DNA of 64,000 bases from Micromonospora matsumotoense (GTDB lineage Bacteria > Actinomycetota > Actinomycetes > Mycobacteriales > Micromonosporaceae). The notes beneath the pieces are model-generated. The model was given only the letters and a program-made list of their open reading frames with translations. It had not been told where the DNA came from and made no database searches. The stretch spans positions 62,001 through 126,000 of the forward strand of contig NZ_FMCU01000007.1 in assembly GCF_900091525.1 (NCBI RefSeq). Reading direction: 5' to 3'. A program made the position numbers and the translations under genes. Positions 1 to 7,714 of this stretch are shown piece by piece (positions within the stretch are counted from its first letter, which is position 1; every line of letters begins with the position of its first letter).

Positions 1-456
1 GTCGTCGCACGAGTGGCCGGTACGCGCCGCGAGCGCCTCGACCATGGCCTGTTCGGTCGCCGCGTTGCCGGAGACCAGCCGGGCCAGCAGCACCGGGTGC
101 TGCATCACCACCTGCATCCGCAGCAGCCACAACGCCGCATCGCCCTCCACCTCGTCGATCACCCCGGCCAGGGCCAACCGGATCGCCCGCAGTGCCGGCA
201 CCTGCGCCGGCACGGTGTCCAGCGCCCGCAGCACCCGTTCCCGGTCCCCCTCGGTGTCGCCGGTCAGGGCGTCGTCCTTGGTGGCGAAGTAGTTGAAGAA
301 GGTCCGCGCGGAGACGTCCGCCGCCTCGCTGATCTCCTCGACCGTGACCTGGTCCAACCCCCGCTCGGCGACCAGGCGCAGCGCGGCGGCGGCCAACGCG
401 GCGCGGGTCTGCCGCTTCTTGCGGTCCCGTCGCCCGAGCCCCTCGTCGATGGTCAT
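1..456 (-). CDS. TetR/AcrR family transcriptional regulator (partial)
   Basis: The reverse strand reads open from an ATG at 456 to the window edge, giving the first 152 residues; the C-terminus lies outside. After a basic tail (GRRDRKKRQTR) comes a typical TetR helix-turn-helix at about residues 12-58, with the pattern TRAALAAAALRLVAERG, then VEEISEAADVSARTFFNYF, then TKDD. TetR proteins are usually about 190-210 residues and repress nearby or own promoters until a ligand binds the C-terminal domain; no ligand can be inferred here. The neighbour on the right, an ECF sigma factor, is divergent, with a 213-base gap between them. Confidence 0.9.
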   Translation of the reverse strand, partial: MTIDEGLGRRDRKKRQTRAALAAAALRLVAERGLDQVTVEEISEAADVSARTFFNYFATKDDALTGDTEGDRERVLRALDTVPAQVPALRAIRLALAGVIDEVEGDAALWLLRMQVVMQHPVLLARLVSGNAATEQAMVEALAARTGHSCDD

Positions 457-489
457 GCCCCGGAGCCTAGGAACAAAGATGCAGGCACT

Positions 490-499
490 GCAAACTTGC
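490..499. promoter_or_regulatory. candidate TetR operator dyad
   Basis: The 10-base sequence GCAAACTTGC is a dyad (GCAA, 2-base spacer, TTGC), 33 bases upstream of the TetR start codon. Autoregulated TetR genes often carry such short dyads in this position. No binding data; the site could be chance in a GC-rich background, although the AT-containing core is unusual here. Confidence 0.3.
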
Positions 500-669
500 G
501 CGGTGTGACATGAAACTCGGACGGTAGGAGGTGGGCGTCCCCGTCCGGCGGCCCGTCGAGCGGCCACGTCGGTCGGCCGCGTCGGTCGGCTGGCCGACTC
601 GGGAACCCGCCGTCCGGTCCCGCGGCATAGCCTCTACGGCACCACATCACGGCGGACAGGGAGCCGGTA

Positions 670-1209
670 ATGCTCCTCGCGAACGACATAGACGACCTGG
701 CCGGCGCCGCCGCCCGGGGCGAGCCGGGTGCGCTCGACGCGCTGCTGACAGCGGTGCGCCCCGAGGTGCTGCGGCTCTGCGGCCGGCTGCTGCCGCACCG
801 CGAGGACGCCGAGGATGCCTGCCAGGACGCCCTGCTCGCGGTGGCCCGGGGCATCGGCCGGTTCGAGGGCCGGTCGTCGTTCCACACCTGGCTCTACCGG
901 CTCACCGCCAACCGGGCCCGCTCGACCTACCGGACGCTGCGTCGACGCTGGCAGGTCGAGGCCGGCGGGGTGCCGCTGCCCGACCCACCCGACCCCCGGC
1001 GCACCAGCGTGGTCGCCGGCACCCGGCTCGACCTGCTCGACGCGTTGGACGCGGTCCGCCCCGAGGCCGCCGAGGCGCTGACCCTGCGCGACGTGCTCGG
1101 CCTGCCCTACCGGGAGATCGCCACCCTGCTCGACGTGCCGGAGGGCACCGTGAAGTCCCGGGTCCACCTGGCCCGCCGGCAGGTCCGGCAACGGCTGGCC
1201 GGTGAGTGA
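670..1209 (+). CDS. ECF-type RNA polymerase sigma factor
   Basis: 179 residues, the usual size for a group IV sigma factor. Region 2 spans about residues 20-90, with DAEDACQDAL (46-55) and SFHTWLYRLTANRAR (70-84), the parts that bind core polymerase and the -10 element. Region 4 spans about 135-176, ending in the helix-turn-helix YREIATLLDVPEGTVKSRVHLAR. No additional C-terminal domain is visible. No anti-sigma gene with a cytoplasmic zinc motif is adjacent; instead the stop overlaps the start of a predicted lipoprotein gene, so the two are probably cotranscribed. The target promoters are unknown. Confidence 0.92.
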   Translation: MLLANDIDDLAGAAARGEPGALDALLTAVRPEVLRLCGRLLPHREDAEDACQDALLAVARGIGRFEGRSSFHTWLYRLTANRARSTYRTLRRRWQVEAGGVPLPDPPDPRRTSVVAGTRLDLLDALDAVRPEAAEALTLRDVLGLPYREIATLLDVPEGTVKSRVHLARRQVRQRLAGE

Positions 1210-1753
1210 GCGCCCCCGGCGGGGCCGGCGACTGATCACCCTGCTGGTGCTCGTACCCGTGACGGCCTGCGGACCGACCCCGGTCGCTCCGCTCCCGGTC
1301 CGGTCGCCGACCCCGACGGTCGCCCCCACGACCCCGACCGCCCCGACCGCCCCGACCACGGCGGCACCCACCTCGGCCGGGCCGGTCGTCGGCACCGTCA
1401 GCACGCCGTCGGCCCGGCACACCCCCGCGCCGCCGCGTCGGACCCCGTCCGGCAGCACCCGCCCGCCGTCGACGAGCCCCCGGCCGCAGGCCTGTCTCGG
1501 CCCGGTCCGCTACGACCTGGTGGTCGCCGACACCGAGTTGGCCCTGCTGAAGTCGCTCTGCCTGAGCGTCGGCGGGGTGCTCCGCATCCAGGGGATCGGG
1601 CCCGGCGAGGTCGAAGTGGACCGGGAGGACCTGGTTTCCAGCCACTACGAGGCGGGGGTGGTGGACATCCGCTTCGTCCACCCCGGCACGGTGCAGGTGA
1701 CCATCCCACACGGTGGCAAGACATATCCGGTCACGGTGGTGGTGGTGGCCTAG
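1202..1753 (+). CDS. predicted lipoprotein with Pro/Thr-rich linker
   Basis: 183 residues. A basic N-terminus (SERPRRGRR) and hydrophobic stretch run into a lipobox ending VTAC, with the lipidated cysteine at residue 23. Residues 24-95 are a low-complexity Pro/Thr/Ser linker, a common spacer through the actinobacterial envelope. The C-terminal 85 residues contain two cysteines and a beta-rich pattern ending in five consecutive valines and an alanine; no family was recognised. The GTG start overlaps the preceding sigma-factor stop by 8 nt, implying coupled translation and perhaps a sensing or envelope role linked to that sigma factor. Its stop overlaps the stop of the convergent kinase gene. 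Confidence 0.75.
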   Translation: MSERPRRGRRLITLLVLVPVTACGPTPVAPLPVRSPTPTVAPTTPTAPTAPTTAAPTSAGPVVGTVSTPSARHTPAPPRRTPSGSTRPPSTSPRPQACLGPVRYDLVVADTELALLKSLCLSVGGVLRIQGIGPGEVEVDREDLVSSHYEAGVVDIRFVHPGTVQVTIPHGGKTYPVTVVVVA

Positions 1754-3219
1754 CCGCCGGCCGGGCGTATCCGCACCCCGGCCAGCAGCGTGTCCACGAA
1801 GTCCGGCCCGCTGCCCGGAGGCGGGACGATCTGCGCATAGAGCAGGCCGTCCCGGCCGGCGCGGGCCGCCGCCTCGACCAGCACCGGACGCCCCGCGGGG
1901 CAGCTGAACCCGGCGACCACCCACTCCACGCCGGCCAGTCGGGTACGACGCACGGGCACCGCCACGCAGTCGGCATGCGGGCGTTGCGCGACGAAGTCCG
2001 CCGGGGTGGTCCGCCGGGCCAGGCCGACCGAGAGCCCGACGAAGGCCCCGGGCACCGTCGGGTCGGTCGCCCACCGACCGGGGTCGGGCGAGACGACCAG
2101 CGCCGGTTCGAGCCGCCCCCGCGCGTCGTACCGACCGGCCCAGCCCGTCCCGGCGGCCCGCCAGCCCGCCGGCAGGGTGACGCTCACCGGCCCGCTGCGC
2201 CCCCGTCCGGGACCGGGCGCGGGGGCGCCCGCGTCGCCGGCGGTCACCCCCACCGCGACGAGCGCCAGGGCAGCGGCCCCGACCAGGCGGAGCCGGCGGG
2301 CCGCCCCCCGCCGGAACCCCGACGGCCCCGCCACCAGCCGATCCGCCCGACCGGCGTGGTCGGCGTGGTCACGGTGAGCGGCGCGGCCGACCCGGTCGGG
2401 GCGGGGACCGTTGTCGGCGGACCGGGTCCCCGGTGGCGGTGCTCCCGCCGGGCCCGGGTCGCCGGGCCGGCGGGTGGCCCGGCGCAGCGCCGCCCGGAAG
2501 GCGTCCGCGTCGGGGTAGCGGTCGCGGGGGCGGGGAGCGGTGGCCCGACGCAGCACCGCCGCCACCGGTCCGGGCACCCCCGCCGCACGCTGGTCGGGGC
2601 CGCCCAACAACCGCAGGCCGAGCCGACCCAGCCCGAACACGTCGCTGCGGGTGTCCACCACGGCCAACGGGTCGTCCTGCTCGGGAGCCATGTAGCCCGG
2701 GGTGCCGGCACGGGCGGTCAGCCCGGACGCGGCGGCGAGCGCCTTGGCCAGGCCCAGATCGGCGATGACCACCCGTTCGCCCTCGGCGGTCGAGGCGAAG
2801 AGCACGTTGCCCGGGGTGAGGTCGCGGTGCACCACCCGCTGCCGGTGCAGCACGGCCACCCCGGCGGCGATCTCGTCGAGCAACGCCAGGGCCACCGGCA
2901 CCGGCAGCGGCCCGGCGGCCAGCCGGTCCCGCAGGCTGCCGCCGTCGGCGAGGGCCAGCACCGCGTACGGCCGGCCGTCGGGGAGTTCGCCGACCGCGTG
3001 CACCCGGACCAGCCGCGGGTGGTCGAGTCGCCGCAGCAGCCGGGCCTCGTCCCGGAAGCGTTCCCGGACCCGCAGGTCGTGGCTCCAGTTCTCGGCCAGC
3101 ACCTTGATCGCCACCCGGGAGTCGAGGACCGGGTCGTGGCCGAGCCAGACGGTCGCGAAGGAGCCCGCGCCGAGCAACCGCTCGATCCGGTAGGACCCGA
3201 TCCACGCCGGAGTGCTCAT
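1750..3219 (-). CDS. membrane-anchored serine/threonine protein kinase
   Basis: 489 residues from the ATG that starts MSTPAWIG; the frame stays open further upstream but the added residues do not look coding. The kinase domain (about 8-250) has a glycine loop LGAGSFATV (16-24), the invariant lysine in VAIK (39), HRDLTPGN (131-138), DLG (154-156) and MAPE (177-180). Two positions differ from the usual Ser/Thr form: the catalytic-loop lysine of HRDLKP is Thr, and DFG is DLG. A Pro-rich linker, one membrane helix (about 312-327) and an extracytoplasmic domain of about 150 residues with two cysteines follow. Probably a PknB-like envelope-sensing kinase; activity should be tested given the substitutions. 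Confidence 0.88.
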   Translation of the reverse strand: MSTPAWIGSYRIERLLGAGSFATVWLGHDPVLDSRVAIKVLAENWSHDLRVRERFRDEARLLRRLDHPRLVRVHAVGELPDGRPYAVLALADGGSLRDRLAAGPLPVPVALALLDEIAAGVAVLHRQRVVHRDLTPGNVLFASTAEGERVVIADLGLAKALAAASGLTARAGTPGYMAPEQDDPLAVVDTRSDVFGLGRLGLRLLGGPDQRAAGVPGPVAAVLRRATAPRPRDRYPDADAFRAALRRATRRPGDPGPAGAPPPGTRSADNGPRPDRVGRAAHRDHADHAGRADRLVAGPSGFRRGAARRLRLVGAAALALVAVGVTAGDAGAPAPGPGRGRSGPVSVTLPAGWRAAGTGWAGRYDARGRLEPALVVSPDPGRWATDPTVPGAFVGLSVGLARRTTPADFVAQRPHADCVAVPVRRTRLAGVEWVVAGFSCPAGRPVLVEAAARAGRDGLLYAQIVPPPGSGPDFVDTLLAGVRIRPAGG

Positions 3220-3363
3220 CGCCCCACCCCCACCGCACGGTAACCGGCATCGACGGGTGCCGGCGTCCGTCAGACCCGGGAGCAGTCGGGAAGCCGACGA
3301 ACGGATTGCGGCCGGGCGGAGACCAACAGAACGACAGACCCGTACCACCGAAGGAGTGCCGTC

Positions 3364-3957
3364 ATGCATCGTCTTCCCACCATCCTGCTCACCGGCGCGC
3401 TGGCCCTCGCCGCCCTCGTCCCGGCCGGCCCGGCCGGGGCCGCCGGGCCGGGCTCCGACCCCGGCGTCCGGTCCGGCTCCACCGTGGACCTTCGGCCGGG
3501 CCGTACGGCCGGCAGCACCGATCTGCTCAGCGTCCGGGGGGCGGGGCCGTTCCGGATCGGGGCGTCGCTGACCCGGCTCACCTCGGCCGGGCTGATCGAC
3601 TGGTCGGTCGTCGACTGCGACGGCGTGGTCCAGGCCGGGGTCACCGGCGAGTGGGCCGGGGTGATCCTGGTGGCCTTCCGGGACGGCCGGCTGGTCGAGG
3701 TGGGCACCGCCGGCGCCCCGCCCCGCTCACCGGCCGGGGCGTCGGTGGGCATGTCCTTCGCCGAGCTGGCGCAGATCTACGGCTCGCGGGGTGCCCTGAT
3801 CCACAACGACGCCGGGGACGCCACGGCCTACCTGGTGCGGTTCGGCAGCCGGGTCGAGCTGTTCACCGGCCACCCGATCCGGCCGGGCGTGGGCTACTTC
3901 CAGGTCGGGCCGGCCGACCACGTCGAGCGGACCTTCCGGCAGGGCCGCTCCTGCTGA
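3364..3957 (+). CDS. secreted protein of unknown function
   Basis: 197 residues preceded by a good ribosome site (GAAGGAG, 7 nt before the ATG). Residues 1-27 form a Sec signal peptide (MHRLP, then a Leu/Ala core, cleavage near AGPAGAAG). The mature part has two cysteines, one in VVDCDG and one as the last residue, which could form a disulfide. It reads as alternating beta strands with GAGPFRIGASL near the front, reminiscent of small exported beta-rich proteins, but I do not recognise a family. A near-perfect terminator hairpin follows. It is divergent from the kinase gene. Confidence 0.75.
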   Translation: MHRLPTILLTGALALAALVPAGPAGAAGPGSDPGVRSGSTVDLRPGRTAGSTDLLSVRGAGPFRIGASLTRLTSAGLIDWSVVDCDGVVQAGVTGEWAGVILVAFRDGRLVEVGTAGAPPRSPAGASVGMSFAELAQIYGSRGALIHNDAGDATAYLVRFGSRVELFTGHPIRPGVGYFQVGPADHVERTFRQGRSC

Positions 3958-3967
3958 CCGCCGGTCC

Positions 3968-4005
3968 GGGCCGGGGCGTCGGGGTTCTCCCCGACGCCCC
4001 GGCCC
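3968..4005 (+). terminator. hairpin terminator after secreted-protein gene
   Basis: A perfect 17-bp stem (left arm 3968-3984, right arm 3989-4005) closes a TTCT tetraloop 10 nt after the stop codon. There is no U-tract, as is usual for actinobacterial terminators. It also insulates the downstream PadR promoter. Confidence 0.8.
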
Positions 4006-4047
4006 GCATGGTGGCGCTACCCACATTACTGTCTCGCTCGACATTAG

Positions 4048-4060
4048 TGTGTGACACACA
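4048..4060. promoter_or_regulatory. candidate PadR operator
   Basis: TGTGTG-A-CACACA is a perfect odd-length palindrome ending 14 bases before the PadR start codon. PadR repressors typically bind ATGT/ACAT-like dyads in their own promoter and autoregulate. The surrounding 50 bases are much richer in A and T than the neighbourhood, consistent with a promoter. Confidence 0.55.
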
Positions 4061-4074
4061 GTATGGTGTGAGAC

Positions 4075-4416
4075 ATGATCAGCGAGGAGGTCCTGCGGAC
4101 CCATCTCCAGGAGCTGCGTCGCGGCACGGTGGTGGTGGCCAGCCTGCTGGCCCTGCGCCAGCCCGGCTACGGCTACGCACTGCTGCAACGCCTCGCCGGG
4201 CACGGCTTCCCGGTCGACGCCAACACCCTCTATCCCCTGCTCCGACGGCTGGAGGAGCAGGGGCTGCTGACCAGCGAGTGGAACACCGAGGAGAGCCGGC
4301 CGCGCAAGTTCTACCGCACCAGCGCCGACGGGGAGACGGTCCTGGCCCGCCTGCTCGACGACCTCGCCGCCGTACAGACCTCCGTGACCGGGCTGATCGA
4401 AGGAGCCGACCGATGA
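4075..4416 (+). CDS. PadR family transcriptional regulator
   Basis: 113 residues. The winged helix is clear: ELRRGTVVVASLLALRQPGYGYALLQRL, then VDANTLYPLLRRLEEQGLL and the wing SRPRKFYRTSADG. This is a class-II PadR with a short C-terminal dimer helix. It overlaps the next gene by 4 nt (ATGA), so it is translationally coupled to a HAAS-domain membrane protein; this PadR/HAAS pairing is common in Gram-positive bacteria, where the repressor controls its own operon. A palindrome just upstream of the start is the probable operator. Confidence 0.93.
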   Translation: MISEEVLRTHLQELRRGTVVVASLLALRQPGYGYALLQRLAGHGFPVDANTLYPLLRRLEEQGLLTSEWNTEESRPRKFYRTSADGETVLARLLDDLAAVQTSVTGLIEGADR

Positions 4417-5375
4417 ACACCCTGACCGACCGCTACCTCGCAGCCACCCTGCGGGCGGTGCCGGCACCCCGGCGGGAGGAGATCGCCACCGAGCTGCGGG
4501 CCGCCATCGAGGACATGATCGACGACCGGGTCGGCGGCGGACAGGACAGCGCCACCGCCGAACGCGAGGTGCTCACCGAGCTGGGCCACCCGGAACGCCT
4601 GGCCGCCCGGTACGCCGACCGCCGGCTCCAGCTCATCGGCCCCACCTACTACCTGGTCTGGCAACAGGTGCTCCGCCGGCTGCTGACCACCATCCCCGGC
4701 GCGGTCGGCGTGATCGTCGGAGTGGTCCAGGCGACCGTCGGCGACAACCCGGGCGGGGCCATCGGATCGGGCATCAGCGTGGCCTTCCAGACGGCCGTGC
4801 AGATCACCTTCTGGGTGACCCTGAGCTTCGCGATCCTGGAACGCACCAACACCTCGCTCACGCTGCCCGAGTGGGACGTCGACAAACTGCCGGAGACACC
4901 GGTGGAACGCGACATCCGACTCCCCGACACCTGCGCCTCGGTGGCGATGGTGCTGCTCACCCTGGCCTTCCTGCCCTGGCAGCACTTCCGGTCCTGGGTC
5001 CGGGACACCGATGGCCAGCGCATCCCGCTGCTCGACCCCGCGCTCTGGACGTCCTGGCTGCCGGTGCTGGCCGCCGTCCTGCTGGCCGGTCTGGTGCTGG
5101 AGGTGGTCAAGTACCGCACCGGGCGGTGGACCTGGCCGCTCGTCGCGGTCAACGCCCTGCTCGACCTGGCCTTCGCCGTGCCGCTGATCTGGCTGGTGCT
5201 CACCGACCGCCTGCTCAACCCGGACCTGGTCGACCGGTTCGGCTGGCTGCGTGACGGCAACGGGCTGGGCGTCGCCAGCCGGGTCACGGTCGTGGTCGTC
5301 GCGGCGATCACGCTCTGGGATTTCGTCGAGAGCGTGGTGAAGGCGCGTCGCTCCGCCACCCGGGTCGACGCCTGA
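4413..5375 (+). CDS. HAAS-domain integral membrane protein
   Basis: 320 residues from the ATG that overlaps the PadR stop. Residues 1-75 form a cytoplasmic helical HAAS/permease-prefix-like domain (RYLAATLRAVPAPRREEI, then LTELGHPERLAARYAD). About six membrane helices follow at roughly 90-110, 120-142, 173-190, 212-230, 238-263 and 287-305. HAAS proteins are found paired with PadR regulators and are thought to act as membrane partners or sensors; the substrate is unknown. The frame stays open far upstream, but that part is antisense shadow sequence. Confidence 0.82.
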   Translation: MNTLTDRYLAATLRAVPAPRREEIATELRAAIEDMIDDRVGGGQDSATAEREVLTELGHPERLAARYADRRLQLIGPTYYLVWQQVLRRLLTTIPGAVGVIVGVVQATVGDNPGGAIGSGISVAFQTAVQITFWVTLSFAILERTNTSLTLPEWDVDKLPETPVERDIRLPDTCASVAMVLLTLAFLPWQHFRSWVRDTDGQRIPLLDPALWTSWLPVLAAVLLAGLVLEVVKYRTGRWTWPLVAVNALLDLAFAVPLIWLVLTDRLLNPDLVDRFGWLRDGNGLGVASRVTVVVVAAITLWDFVESVVKARRSATRVDA

Positions 5376-5378
5376 ACC

Positions 5379-5422
5379 CCGGTCCCGGTCCGGCGCTCAC
5401 GGGGGCGTCGGACCGGGACCGG
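5379..5422. terminator. bidirectional terminator between convergent genes
   Basis: A 14-bp perfect stem (5379-5392 with 5409-5422) with a 16-nt loop lies 3 nt after the HAAS gene stop and 44 nt beyond the end of the convergent DUF402 gene. Confidence 0.7.
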
Positions 5423-5466
5423 TCAGTTCGATCACCACCGCGACCGGCCGGCACCATGGCGGCAGG

Positions 5467-6081
5467 TCAGCAGGGCAGCGCGTCCCAGCCGGCCGGCAGG
5501 CGGGGCACCGGCCAGGACGGCTCCGGCCGCCAGTGCGCCCAGCCCGCGTCCCACCACCGCTGCCCCGCGTCGAGCAGCGCGGCGATCCGGTCCCCCTCGG
5601 CCCGGATCGCCTCCGCCATGCCCGGGTAGCGCCCCTCGACGAGGCGCTGGGCGAACAGGTCCACGTCCTTGAAGACGTACCGGTCGGCGTCGGCCGCCCA
5701 CCACAGGTCCAGCTCGTGGTCGAGGGTGTCCACCCCGATCGGGGTACGCCGCAGCGGGTCCTGGAGGTTGAAGTACCAACCGGCGAAGGTGCGGTCCGGC
5801 CCGGTCCAGAAGACGTCGACCGAGTGCGCCTCGCCGGGGCCTTGCAGCATCAGCTTGCCGTGCCCGGACCAGGCGGTGTGCCCCGCCGTCTGCCACGGGT
5901 GCCGGCCGCACGGAAAGACGCCACGCTCCGGGAAACCGAACTCGGCACCCGGCGGCAGATAGAGCGCCAGCAGCTCGTCGGTGTCCGCCACGCAGATGGT
6001 GGGGCAGCCGAACCAGACCTCACCACGCAGGATCTCCCGCCGGACGACCACGTCGCCCAGCGGGAACCGGTGTGCCGGCAC
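5467..6081 (-). CDS. DUF402 domain protein (FomD-like)
   Basis: 204 residues. The sequence has the DUF402 pattern: VDVFWTGPDRTFAGWYFNLQDPLRRTPIGVD, shown here in two parts, FAGWYFNLQDP and the following DTLDHELDLWW, then YVFKDVDLFAQRLVEGRYP. Family members such as FomD and the nucleoside-diphosphate hydrolases use acidic residues in the DHELDLWW/KDVD region to hold a metal and cleave nucleotide-linked phosphates. It starts 5 nt after the yebC stop, so it is probably the last gene of the pdx/yebC transcript. In many actinobacteria ruvC follows yebC; here a terminator follows DUF402 instead. Confidence 0.82.
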   Translation of the reverse strand: MPAHRFPLGDVVVRREILRGEVWFGCPTICVADTDELLALYLPPGAEFGFPERGVFPCGRHPWQTAGHTAWSGHGKLMLQGPGEAHSVDVFWTGPDRTFAGWYFNLQDPLRRTPIGVDTLDHELDLWWAADADRYVFKDVDLFAQRLVEGRYPGMAEAIRAEGDRIAALLDAGQRWWDAGWAHWRPEPSWPVPRLPAGWDALPC

Positions 6082-6086
6082 GGCCG

Positions 6087-6839
6087 TCAGGCGTCCACCG
6101 CCGCCATCACGTCGTCGGAGACGTCGAAGTTGGCGTAGACGTTCTGCACGTCGTCGCAGTCCTCCAGGACGTCGATCAGCTTGAAGATCTTGCGCGCGCC
6201 GTCCTCGTCCAGCGGCACGTTGACGCTGGGGATCAGGGCCGACTCGGCCGACTCGTACTCGATCCCGGACTCCTGCAGGGCGGTGCGGACCGCGATCAGG
6301 TCGGTCGGCTCGGAGACCACCTCGTATGCCTCACCGAGGTCGTTGACCTCCTCGGCGCCGGCGTCGAGCACCGCCATCATCACGTCGTCCTCGGTGGTGT
6401 CGGCCTTGGGGACGATCACCACGCCCTTGCGGGTGAACATGTAGGACACCGAGCCGGCGTCGGCGAGCGAGCCGCCGTTGCGGGTCAACGCCGTGCGGAC
6501 CTCGGTGGCGGCCCGGTTGCGGTTGTCGGTCAGGCACTCGATCAGCATCGCCACACCGCTCGGGCCGTAACCCTCGTACATGATGGTCTGCCAGTCGGCG
6601 CCGCCGGCCTCCAGGCCGGAGCCGCGCTTGACCGCGCGGTCGATGTTGTCGTTCGGGACCGAGCTCTTCTTGGCCTTCTGGATGGCGTCGAAGAGGGTCG
6701 GGTTGCCGGCCGGGTCACCGCCGCCGGTCCGGGCCGCGACCTCGACGTTCTTGATCAGCTTGGCGAACATCTTGCCGCGCTTGGCGTCGATGACGGCCTT
6801 CTTGTGCTTGGTGGTCGCCCATTTTGAGTGGCCGGACAT
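6087..6839 (-). CDS. YebC/TACO1 family regulator
   Basis: 250 residues, the full family length. The N-terminus MSGHSKWATTKHKK is diagnostic, followed by AKRGKMFAKLIKNVEVAAR and later YEGYGPSGVAMLIE. YebC/TACO1 proteins were described as transcription regulators and more recently as ribosome-associated factors that help translation of difficult (for example polyproline) stretches. A good ribosome site (GGAGG) lies about 7 nt upstream. It sits downstream of pdxS-pdxT as in other actinomycetes, with a 232-base gap that may carry its own promoter. Confidence 0.97.
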   Translation of the reverse strand: MSGHSKWATTKHKKAVIDAKRGKMFAKLIKNVEVAARTGGGDPAGNPTLFDAIQKAKKSSVPNDNIDRAVKRGSGLEAGGADWQTIMYEGYGPSGVAMLIECLTDNRNRAATEVRTALTRNGGSLADAGSVSYMFTRKGVVIVPKADTTEDDVMMAVLDAGAEEVNDLGEAYEVVSEPTDLIAVRTALQESGIEYESAESALIPSVNVPLDEDGARKIFKLIDVLEDCDDVQNVYANFDVSDDVMAAVDA

Positions 6840-7071
6840 CTCGTACCTCCGTCTGTTGACTCACGCCTCGCGTCGGCTGGCCGCGCCGGCTCCGGGCCAG
6901 GACCGGCCGCGCTGGAGGGCTGCGACGGGCAGTGCCCGCGCCGAACCGCGGCAATCCTACCGAGAGCACCCACCCCGCCGTCACACCCGGCGCGTCACCA
7001 CCACCGACCCGCCGGGGAATCGTCACCAATGACCCGTTTTGCCGGGGAGGCGGAACCCGCCCGGTACGGGC

Positions 7072-7677
7072 TCAGCGGGCGGCTTCGACCAGGTCGGCGA
7101 AGTAGCGGTGCAGACGCAGGTCGCCGGTCAGCTCCGGATGGAAGGAGGTCGCCAACAGGTTGCCCTGACGGACGGCGACGATCCGGTCGACGGCCGGGCC
7201 ACCGGTGACCCGGCCCAACACCTCGACACCGGCGTCGACCCGCTCGACCCAGGGGGCGCGGATGAACACGGCGTGGAACGGCCCGCCGTCGACCCCGGTG
7301 ATCTCCACCGGGGCCTCGAACGAGTCGACCTGCCGACCGAACGCGTTACGTCGCACGGTCATCGCGATGCCGGCGAAGCCCCGCTGGTCGGGGCGGCCGT
7401 CCAGCACCTCGGTGGCCAACATGATCATCCCGGCGCAGGACCCGTAGACCGGCATCCCGTCGGCGATCCGCTTGTCGATCGGCGCGCGCAGCGCGAAGAT
7501 GTCCACGAGCTTGCTCATGGTGGTGGACTCCCCGCCCGGAATCACCAGCCCGTCGACCGCGTCCAGCTCGGCCGGTCGACGCACCGTACGGACGTCCGCG
7601 CCGACCCCGGTCAGGGCGGCGACATGCTCGCGGACGTCCCCCTGCAGCGCGAGCACCCCGATCACCGGTCCACCCAC
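7072..7677 (-). CDS. pdxT: pyridoxal 5'-phosphate synthase glutaminase subunit PdxT
   Basis: 201 residues from the GTG that starts VGGPVIGVLALQGD, chosen because GGAGG lies 7 nt upstream and the length fits the family; the frame continues upstream into pdxS. It hydrolyses glutamine and passes ammonia to PdxS. Visible landmarks are GVLALQGDVREH, the oxyanion segment PGGEST (47-52), the nucleophile in YGSCAGMI (Cys81) and the His/Glu pair in SFHPEL near the C-terminus. It follows pdxS by 37 nt on the same transcript. Confidence 0.97.
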   Translation of the reverse strand: MGGPVIGVLALQGDVREHVAALTGVGADVRTVRRPAELDAVDGLVIPGGESTTMSKLVDIFALRAPIDKRIADGMPVYGSCAGMIMLATEVLDGRPDQRGFAGIAMTVRRNAFGRQVDSFEAPVEITGVDGGPFHAVFIRAPWVERVDAGVEVLGRVTGGPAVDRIVAVRQGNLLATSFHPELTGDLRLHRYFADLVEAAR

Positions 7678-7714
7678 GTCCCCTCCTCCCGCCCCGGCGG
7701 CAGCGACCCCGGGA

